Assembly: GCA_023133315.1 (NCBI GenBank)
Contig: JAGLWR010000081.1
Coordinates: 1 to 5,664 of the forward strand
DNA: 5,664 bases
Source of the DNA: Methanomicrobia archaeon
Lineage (GTDB): Archaea > Methanobacteriota_B > Thermococci > Methanofastidiosales > B48-G16
Direction of reading: 5' to 3'
The notes beneath the pieces were generated by a model. The model made no database searches, had not been told where the DNA came from, and saw only the letters and a program-made list of their open reading frames with translations. Made by a program: the position numbers and the translations under genes. Every line of letters begins with the position of its first letter. Position 1 is the first letter of the stretch. This document shows positions 1 through 4,831 of the stretch, one piece after another.

Positions 1-581
1 ATATTATCAATCAAATTTTTATCAATTTTTTGAGTGGGAGCAATTTGAACGTTCTGCTTTGTCTTATAAAAGCCATGTTTTACAGCTTTTGCAACGATGT
101 CGCCATTAAAAGAGTGATAGAAATTCGTTATTGTGTCTAAATCAGTTGAAATACATGTCGGGGGAACATTAAAGCCAAGTTTTGCTGCTCTTTGTAATTG
201 ATCTACTTTATTATTTGCTAATAATAAATACTTAGGATGATTAAGCCATAATCTTTCGTCAATAATTCTCCATAGGGATCTCAAAACTTCCAAGGTCTCT
301 CTCTGAGCAAATTCCAGTTCAGGCTCAACTATTTCAAAACTCAAATCAGGAACAATAGGTTGTCTGAAATAAACTCCCTTTATTTTCTCTGTCTCTATAG
401 TTCTTCCATCAAAATAGTTAATATTTGATTTTATTAAACCATTCGATAATTGTATATTAATTTGATACTTAGATAAATAATCTTCGGTATTTAATCTCCA
501 AAATGGTATATCTAATTCTTCCAATCGTAATATTAAATAATCTGATGTAAGATCACTCTTATTAGTGACGATCAATAGCAT
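1..581 (-). CDS. ATP-grasp peptide maturase (graspetide ligase, SAV_5884/MvdD-like), N-terminal 193 residues; runs off the left edge
   Basis: This frame stays open from an ATG at 581 to the window edge, giving 193 codons of a protein that in this family is usually about 300-330 residues. Residues 1-110 resemble the pre-ATP-grasp domain: a short beta strand (LLIVTNKSD), an alternating-address stretch ending LDIPFWRLNTED, and VYFRQP at 70-75, equivalent to the family's WYRRP. LWLNHP (111-116), NKVDQL (124-129) and KLGFNVPPT (134-142) match the lid and hinge signature that opens the ATP-grasp core. IVAKAV (162-167) carries the expected ATP-binding lysine, K165. By family knowledge these cytosolic ligases activate Asp/Glu side chains with ATP and join them to Ser/Thr/Lys of a precursor peptide. 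The start overlaps the precursor gene by 10 nt and has its own ribosome site inside it. The Mg-binding and catalytic C-terminal half lies outside the window, so intactness is unknown. A RimK-like ligase with another substrate is the main alternative. Confidence 0.85.
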   Translation of the reverse strand, partial: MLLIVTNKSDLTSDYLILRLEELDIPFWRLNTEDYLSKYQINIQLSNGLIKSNINYFDGRTIETEKIKGVYFRQPIVPDLSFEIVEPELEFAQRETLEVLRSLWRIIDERLWLNHPKYLLLANNKVDQLQRAAKLGFNVPPTCISTDLDTITNFYHSFNGDIVAKAVKHGFYKTKQNVQIAPTQKIDKNLIDN

Positions 582-790
582 CTTTCATCCTCTGGATCAG
601 GATCATCGTCACCAGGAGCAGCAAAAGTTTTTGATTGTGTTGGAGGACTCATTTCCAATGACACGAGAGGACATTTTTTATTATCGATAGGAATTAAGTT
701 TATTTGTCGTTCTTCATCATAAAATCCAGGCAGGGATTCCAATTTATAAGAATTTGCTTTTTTCAACAAATATACATTTTTAGTTGACAT
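572..790 (-). CDS. Graspetide (omega-ester peptide) precursor candidate, 72 aa
   Basis: This is a small gene directly upstream of, and overlapping, the ATP-grasp ligase. It starts at an ATG behind a perfect Shine-Dalgarno. The peptide divides into a polar leader (residues 1-46) and a core-like tail (47-72). The leader contains FYDEERQIN (23-31) and CPLV (40-43), reminiscent of the YDPxRQ...PL pattern I recall in precursors of SAV_5884-type ligases. The tail has donors S48, T51, S53, K54 and T55, then AAPG, then acceptors D61, D62, D63, D65, E67, D68 and E69, ending R-C-Y. A nucleophile cluster followed by an acid cluster is the design that ATP-grasp ligases cross-link into lactones or lactams. 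No double-glycine processing site, signal peptide or hydrophobic segment is visible, so export or processing is unexplained. The functional call rests on gene context and residue pattern. The alternative is an unrelated small acidic protein. Confidence 0.8.
   Translation of the reverse strand: MSTKNVYLLKKANSYKLESLPGFYDEERQINLIPIDNKKCPLVSLEMSPPTQSKTFAAPGDDDPDPEDERCY
585..592 (-). promoter_or_regulatory. Ribosome binding site of the ATP-grasp gene, inside the precursor's acidic codons
   Basis: GAGGATGA lies three bases before the ligase ATG, the same spacing as GAGGTGAT before the precursor. It is formed by the codons for the last acidic residues of the precursor (E67-D68-E69) and decides the ligase start. 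Translation of the two genes is probably coupled. Confidence 0.6.
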
Positions 791-793
791 CTT

Positions 794-801
794 ATCACCT
801 C
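794..801 (-). promoter_or_regulatory. Ribosome binding site of the precursor gene
   Basis: GAGGTGAT is an uninterrupted match to the anti-Shine-Dalgarno end of 16S rRNA and sits three bases before the ATG at 790. It is the strongest such site in the window, fitting high expression of a precursor peptide, and it fixes the start codon. Confidence 0.75.
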
Positions 802-845
802 TTATATATCTTTTTCATTTTAACAGTAATATCTCATCTTTTCAC

Positions 846-869
846 AATAAAAACATTTCCATAGGAACA
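846..869 (-). promoter_or_regulatory. Promoter/operator element of the precursor-ligase unit (copy A of a shared 24-bp motif)
   Basis: Read on the minus strand it is TGTTC-N5-GAAATG followed by the TATA-like TTTTTATT. It matches the element at 3352-3375 at 21 of 24 positions, and all three differences fall in the N5 spacer of the TTC-N5-GAA dyad. If TTTTTATT acts as the TATA box, transcription would begin near 823, leaving a leader of about 33 nt that includes the ribosome site. GAAATG would then occupy the BRE position, so a dyad-binding regulator would compete with or assist TFB/TBP. In this copy the dyad extends to TTCC-ATA-GGAA. The regulator is not in the window. Confidence 0.6.
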
Positions 870-897
870 TGAAAAATGGAGTCTATAACTAGCTCTT

Positions 898-911
898 AAA
901 AAATGAAAAAA
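898..911 (-). terminator. Oligo-T terminator after the membrane-protein gene
   Basis: On the minus strand, T6-CA-T6 begins 13 bases after the TAA stop of the polytopic membrane-protein gene, with no preceding GC-rich hairpin. Tandem T-runs of this kind are typical intrinsic terminators in archaea. It separates the pore/membrane unit from the precursor unit, which has its own promoter about 30 bases further on. Partial read-through is possible. Confidence 0.5.
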
Positions 912-924
912 TTACACCACTTAC

Positions 925-1530
925 TTAAAAATAGTAAGCTCCCCACAGCACGCCACAAATGGTAGCAATAGAGATGAACGAATCAATGAAAGAAAACTCT
1001 ATAGGAAGAAATATAACTAAAGCTAAAATGAACGCAGCTTGAATAAATCTAGAATGAGGTAAATGCATGCTTGCTACAACAGGTTTAATCAAATTTGGCC
1101 ATACCCCTCCAACAATGCCCCATGTTAGTAATAACCAAGATAATACAACTACTAGAATGTGAAGAGAATTTGTTTGCACTACTTTCATGATGAAGAGTTT
1201 AATAATCTCAAATAAAACTAGAGTGAAAGCTATTATACTCACTGTCCGTTTCTTGTGAGTTGCCCATTTCAAAATTAAACTCATCCTAGAGAGAGCTGTG
1301 CCTACTAATGCAACGAAAGAAAGTAATAAAATATAGAAGATTTTCAAAGGAGGCATCAGGGGATACCAAAATCCATATGTTCCCACTACGATCCCCAAAA
1401 GTTTTCCAATGTTCTCATTAAACATAGAGGAGGTAATTTCCTCTACCAGGCTCCACACTATACAAAAAAAGAGTGTACCAAGAGTTAGGTAACTCGCAAT
1501 ATGCACCCATTCTCCAAAAAACTCCTCCAT
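925..1530 (-). CDS. Polytopic membrane protein of unknown family, 201 aa
   Basis: I do not recognise a family. The protein is almost entirely hydrophobic, with likely membrane helices at about residues 10-28, 42-57, 63-82, 97-117, 121-142, 162-178 and 184-200 (six or seven spans), short polar loops and a basic loop at 91-95 (THKKR). No transporter motif, ATPase site or catalytic cluster is visible. Conserved-looking features are GTYGFWYPLMPP (50-61) and LTWGIVGGVWP (135-145), the latter a Gly-rich helix that could pack tightly or line a channel. The start is fixed by GAGGTGA six to seven bases upstream, which contains the stop codon of the preceding pore-protein gene. The two proteins are therefore probably made in fixed ratio and may form a complex. 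A role as partner subunit, exporter or self-protection factor for the neighbouring peptide system is inference from position and shared promoter only. Confidence 0.75.
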   Translation of the reverse strand: MEEFFGEWVHIASYLTLGTLFFCIVWSLVEEITSSMFNENIGKLLGIVVGTYGFWYPLMPPLKIFYILLLSFVALVGTALSRMSLILKWATHKKRTVSIIAFTLVLFEIIKLFIMKVVQTNSLHILVVVLSWLLLTWGIVGGVWPNLIKPVVASMHLPHSRFIQAAFILALVIFLPIEFSFIDSFISIATICGVLWGAYYF

Positions 1531-1536
1531 ATCTGT

Positions 1537-1543
1537 TCACCTC
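1537..1543 (-). promoter_or_regulatory. Ribosome binding site overlapping the upstream stop codon
   Basis: GAGGTGA precedes the ATG at 1530 by six bases, and its last three bases are the TGA stop of the pentapeptide-repeat gene. A ribosome ending the first gene sits on the start site of the second, a classic translational coupling arrangement. Confidence 0.65.
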
Positions 1544-3330
1544 AGCATCTTCCTCACAAATACATAAATGAATAACGCGATAAATAACATACCGATGAGA
1601 GATTCTATGGCAGAGAACCAACGGCTTGCGTTACCTCGTGGCTTGATGTATTTAGCTCCTAAGGTAGAGAAGGATGTGATACTGAAGAGGAAGCAGAAGA
1701 TGAAATCTGTTTTTCCTAAATTTAAGATGAAAGATTTAATTGAGCTAATATGCACAGTTTTAACTTTTGATAAAAAGAAAGTTAGACTTTGAATGGGAGT
1801 TTTAAATAGATTTTTTATCCTGCGACGATTATTTATTTTCCAGCTATAACTCCTATAGTTACCTATCTCTGCACGTGCTTCAATTCCCAAAATCCAGAAT
1901 AAAATTGCAAATATTGTTATAATTCCAATAGAACAAAAAATAACATTTTCAGGCTTTTCACCGTAGCCACAAAGGTATTTAAATACATAAAGTTTCCATT
2001 CTTCCACAGAATTTCCTTCTTCTATAGCATTAAGTCTCTTCATTTCCATCTCGCGGTAAAATGTTTTTCCTGCAAGATCACTTTGCCCATATTTTGTGAA
2101 AGAATTTTTGAGGTTTCGATAAACGGTTTCGAGATCTTCATAACTTAGCTTTTGTCTCTTTCTATCTGCTTCTTCGTGAATGATAAAAGGAACAGGCCAT
2201 TTACATTTGATGAAATTCATATTTTCCAGATAAGCTTCTTCAAACGTGGCTTTCTCTAAATTCGTTGTGATTATTTCTGCGTACCCAAGAACCTTAATAT
2301 GATTTAAGGCAAGATAATTCACACTATATTCCTCAGATGATTTAGATTCAAAAATAAACATTTGTTCGAATTTTGCGCTACTGAAATTTATGTTAGTGTT
2401 ATTAAAATTTGCTCTCTTAAAGTACAAGTCATCTTTAAATTTGGCCCCTTCAAAAGTAGCATTAACATTGAAAAAAGGATCATAAAACCATGTTTCTCCA
2501 TGAAACTCTGTTTCATTAAAATGTATCTCAGAGTTCCCATTTTCTGTCCCAAAGGTCATTCCAACAAAGTCTACATCACCCTCAAAGACGGCATTTGAAA
2601 AGTTGGCAGTATAGTAGAATTCCCCACATGTAAAGATAGTTTCTTTACCAAATATAGTATTATTAAAATCGGCTTTTCCTCCAAATATAACATGACGAAA
2701 CTCAACTTTACCTTCACCTACAAACTTTGCTTTACGGAAATCTGCGTCTCCTCCAAAGGTCGCCTCTTGAGAATTCGGTTCTCTTGTAAAAAACACGTAA
2801 TCTTCAAATATTGTTTGAACGAAATGTGCTCCTTTTTCAAAATAAGTGTTATTAAAATGTGTCTCCTTTTCAAAGATTGCATTATCAAACTTTGGAGCAC
2901 TAGTTAAGAACTGTGTGCCCTTAAAGTCAGCAAGACTATGGAATGTTGCATCATTAAAACTTGCACCCTTCTTAAAAATAGCACCAGAAAAATCTATACC
3001 ACCATGAAAATGAGCATTATTGAAATCCACATATTTTTCAAAAGTTATATCTTTAAAGATAACATAAGGAAATACAAATCCCGAAAAATCGTAAGAATCG
3101 GTATCTCCCCTCTCAATCTTTTCTTTGAGTTTTTGTTCAAAAAGCACTTTGTCTTTATTCGGATCGGGATCATGGAAAATACAATATTCATCTGATTCTT
3201 CCCATATTGGTTCATTGCATCCTTCATGAATGCATGTTTCATCCCCACCCACCACCACAGGAAAATAACCAAATGAAAGTAATAAAGTAAGTATTAAAAT
3301 GAAATATATCATTTTTCTCGATAAATCCAT
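1537..3330 (-). CDS. Pentapeptide-repeat protein with N-terminal signal/anchor and degenerate C-terminal pore domain, 597 aa
   Basis: The order, numbered from the ATG at 3330, is as follows. A hydrophobic signal or anchor (7-28) follows a basic start. C33-x-H35-x2-C38 with C50-x2-H53 looks like a small metal site. About 50 F-centred pentapeptides span roughly 83-330 (units such as ADFRKAKF, THFNNTYF), which should form a right-handed quadrilateral beta helix. A second helical linker (about 395-436, YRNLKNSF...FYREMEMKR) leads to CGYGEKP, then a membrane helix (463-483), a pore-helix-like FSITSFSTLG and a last helix (577-597). This layout matches pentapeptide-repeat proteins fused to a two-helix ion-channel (Ion_trans_2) domain, but the selectivity filter reads TLGAKYIKP, not TxGxGDxxP, so potassium selectivity is doubtful. 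The ATG fits a TATA-like box 22 bases upstream, implying a leaderless message. A GTG two codons earlier (3336) is the alternative start. The function is unknown. Confidence 0.85.
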   Translation of the reverse strand: MDLSRKMIYFILILTLLLSFGYFPVVVGGDETCIHEGCNEPIWEESDEYCIFHDPDPNKDKVLFEQKLKEKIERGDTDSYDFSGFVFPYVIFKDITFEKYVDFNNAHFHGGIDFSGAIFKKGASFNDATFHSLADFKGTQFLTSAPKFDNAIFEKETHFNNTYFEKGAHFVQTIFEDYVFFTREPNSQEATFGGDADFRKAKFVGEGKVEFRHVIFGGKADFNNTIFGKETIFTCGEFYYTANFSNAVFEGDVDFVGMTFGTENGNSEIHFNETEFHGETWFYDPFFNVNATFEGAKFKDDLYFKRANFNNTNINFSSAKFEQMFIFESKSSEEYSVNYLALNHIKVLGYAEIITTNLEKATFEEAYLENMNFIKCKWPVPFIIHEEADRKRQKLSYEDLETVYRNLKNSFTKYGQSDLAGKTFYREMEMKRLNAIEEGNSVEEWKLYVFKYLCGYGEKPENVIFCSIGIITIFAILFWILGIEARAEIGNYRSYSWKINNRRRIKNLFKTPIQSLTFFLSKVKTVHISSIKSFILNLGKTDFIFCFLFSITSFSTLGAKYIKPRGNASRWFSAIESLIGMLFIALFIYVFVRKMLR

Positions 3331-3351
3331 GCTCACTCACTCGTTTCCGAG

Positions 3352-3375
3352 AATAAAAACATTTCGACGGGAACA
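3352..3375 (-). promoter_or_regulatory. Promoter/operator element of the pentapeptide-pore unit (copy B of the shared 24-bp motif)
   Basis: On the minus strand it is TGTTC-N5-GAAATG followed by TTTTTATT, as at 846-869. The centre of TTTTTATT lies about 26 bases before the ATG at 3330, so an archaeal-type start would coincide with that ATG and give a leaderless transcript. This favours ATG 3330 over GTG 3336. Further GGAA/TTCC half-sites lie nearby (3384-3393 and 3344-3349), which could be extra contacts for the same regulator. Confidence 0.55.
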
Positions 3376-3410
3376 ATAAATACGGAAGTTTCCCAATTCC
3401 AACCCCCCCA

Positions 3411-3426
3411 ATGAAACCTTTATAAG
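3411..3426 (+). promoter_or_regulatory. Archaeal-type BRE/TATA promoter of the FAD gene operon
   Basis: ATGAAACC is followed by TTTATAAG. A purine/A-rich BRE joined to a near-consensus TATA box is the standard archaeal core promoter. A start about 26 bases downstream of the box centre falls near 3448, a few bases before the ATG at 3455, so the leader would be very short. No strong ribosome site precedes that ATG, which agrees with near-leaderless translation. Confidence 0.6.
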
Positions 3427-3454
3427 TTATGAAGTACAATAAAACGTGGTAAGC

Positions 3455-4831
3455 ATGAAAGTCAAAGTGGCGATTATCGGAGCAGGGCCTTCTGGTTTGT
3501 TTGCGGCAAAGGAGTTGATAAACAAAGGAATAGAATGTTTAGTAATAGACTCTGGAAAAGAAGCGTTAAAAAGAGAGTGTCCTGTCTCTGACAGAAATTT
3601 ATGTTTGAAATGTGACCCGTGCCAGATCACATCTGGAGTGGGAGGAGCGGGTGCATTATCGGACGGTAAATTGAATTTGACTTATAAGATAGGCGGAGAT
3701 CCTGCTTCTTTAAAGAGAACCCCGGAGGAGATTCAGAATCTTATAGATTATGTAGATAAAGTCTTTTTGGAATATGGAGTGGAAGATAAAACTTATGGAG
3801 TGAATGGAGAAGCGCTGGAAGAACTGAAAAGAAAAGCAAGTAAGAATGGGATAGAGTTTATTTCTGGAAAACAGAGACACATAGGAAGCGATAAAACAAA
3901 AGAGATCATAGAAAATTTCTACAGAGATTTAAAGTCTAAAGGAGTAAAATTTTTGTTAAATACAAAAATTACAAAAGTCGAAAAAAGTAAAGATTGTTTT
4001 ATTCTGAAGGCAAATAACGAAGACATAAAAGCAGAGTACGTGATCGCGGCGCCCGGAAGGGCTGGCGCGTACTGGTTGAGATCTCAGGCTTACTCTCTCG
4101 GAATTGTTTCAATATACGGACCGATAGACGTTGGAGTACGAGTCGAGTTTCCGGCCACGATATACAAGCCCATCGAAAAGGTAATGTACGATGCAAAGTT
4201 CAGACTCTTCACGAGAACGTACGACGATATGGTGAGGACGTTCTGTACAAATCCCCAGGGATTTGTTACGGAAGAGATGTACGAGGGTTTTGTCCTTGTC
4301 AACGGACACGCAAAAAAAGGAGAAAAATCAGGAAACACGAACCTGGCCATTCTCTCCCGCGTAAATCTCACAGATCCTGTAGAAGATACCACACGATACG
4401 GACGATCAATCGCAAAACTCGCTACAACCATCGGCGGTGGCAAGCCCATACTCCAGCGATATAAAGATTTCATAAAGGGTAGAAGATCTACGTGGAGCAG
4501 AATAAATAAGGGACTCGTGAAACCAACGTTAAGAGACGTGACCCCGGGAGATATATCAATGGCAATGCCCCACAGGATAATTCTCAATATAAAAGAGGCC
4601 ATACAAAGATTCAATTCTGTCATAGAGGGGATTGCTTCTGATTCGACACTTTTGTACGCTCCGGAAATAAAGTTTTATGACACCAAATATCCCACCACAG
4701 AGTTCATGGAGACGAACCTCGAAAACATGTACATCTCTGGAGACGCGTCAGGAAGATCGAGAGGAATCATCTATGCCTCTGTCACGGGTGTGCTGGCATC
4801 TCAGGGGATAATCCAGAAAGAGGGAAAGTAA
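3455..4831 (+). CDS. FAD-dependent dehydrogenase of the COG2509 type, 458 aa
   Basis: Numbered from the ATG at 3455, the N-terminus is a Rossmann FAD-binding fold: VAIIGAGPSGLFAAKEL with G9-x-G11-x2-G14, and D32 at the end of the second strand. Then comes a Cys cluster, C42, C50, C53 and C56, running into TSGVGGAGALSDGKLN (59-74), a signature I associate with the uncharacterised FAD dehydrogenases of COG2509. YVIAAPGRAG follows near 195-204, and GDASGRSRGI (429-438) forms the C-terminal FAD-contacting motif. The length is normal for the family. The soluble, cytosolic redox enzyme's substrate is not known. The Cys set could bind zinc or an Fe-S cluster, but this is inference. The stop overlaps the next gene's start (TAATG), so it heads an operon. 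A GTG at 3446 would add three residues but lies at or before the predicted transcript start. From about base 4030 GC content rises sharply within the gene. Confidence 0.88.
   Translation: MKVKVAIIGAGPSGLFAAKELINKGIECLVIDSGKEALKRECPVSDRNLCLKCDPCQITSGVGGAGALSDGKLNLTYKIGGDPASLKRTPEEIQNLIDYVDKVFLEYGVEDKTYGVNGEALEELKRKASKNGIEFISGKQRHIGSDKTKEIIENFYRDLKSKGVKFLLNTKITKVEKSKDCFILKANNEDIKAEYVIAAPGRAGAYWLRSQAYSLGIVSIYGPIDVGVRVEFPATIYKPIEKVMYDAKFRLFTRTYDDMVRTFCTNPQGFVTEEMYEGFVLVNGHAKKGEKSGNTNLAILSRVNLTDPVEDTTRYGRSIAKLATTIGGGKPILQRYKDFIKGRRSTWSRINKGLVKPTLRDVTPGDISMAMPHRIILNIKEAIQRFNSVIEGIASDSTLLYAPEIKFYDTKYPTTEFMETNLENMYISGDASGRSRGIIYASVTGVLASQGIIQKEGK

Noticed and set aside
802..809. TATATAAG on the minus strand as promoter of the precursor gene
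   Set aside because: It is only about 14 bases from the ATG, so a normal archaeal start would fall inside the coding region, and it abuts the ribosome site. The element at 846-869 is better placed.
1418..1621. Minus-strand 67-codon frame bridging the two membrane-protein genes
   Set aside because: It is out of frame with both coupled genes and has low-quality composition.
1544..1800. Potassium channel annotation for the C-terminal part of the pentapeptide-repeat protein
   Set aside because: The filter lacks the GxGD motif and the predicted topology is reversed, so only a degenerate pore domain is claimed.
1568..3195. Several plus-strand open frames of 71-85 codons (1568-1792, 2362-2598, 2692-2907, 2938-3195)
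   Set aside because: They lie antisense to the pentapeptide-repeat gene. The 15-base repeat periodicity removes stops in other frames and gives Phe/Lys/Cys-rich products with no family resemblance or ribosome sites.
3331..3336. GTG at 3336 as start of the pentapeptide-repeat protein
   Set aside because: It has no clear ribosome site. The TATA-like spacing points to transcription starting at the ATG at 3330, although two extra residues cannot be excluded.
3403..3409. Run of seven C in the divergent promoter region as a phase-variable tract
   Set aside because: It is short, lies outside the core promoters and has no comparison data. It is not enough to propose switching.
2718..3439. Extra minus-strand frames at 2718-2900, 3045-3272 and 3239-3439
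   Set aside because: They are out-of-frame shadows of the pentapeptide-repeat gene and its upstream region, with no plausible start signals.
3446..3448. GTG at 3446 as start of the FAD dehydrogenase
   Set aside because: The predicted transcript start is near 3448, and the ATG at 3455 leads directly into the first strand of the Rossmann fold.
4090..4623. 177-codon minus-strand open frame, plus shorter ones at 3999-4196 and 4109-4309
   Set aside because: They are antisense to the well-supported FAD dehydrogenase, within its GC-richer part where stops are rarer. The product has no recognisable domain.
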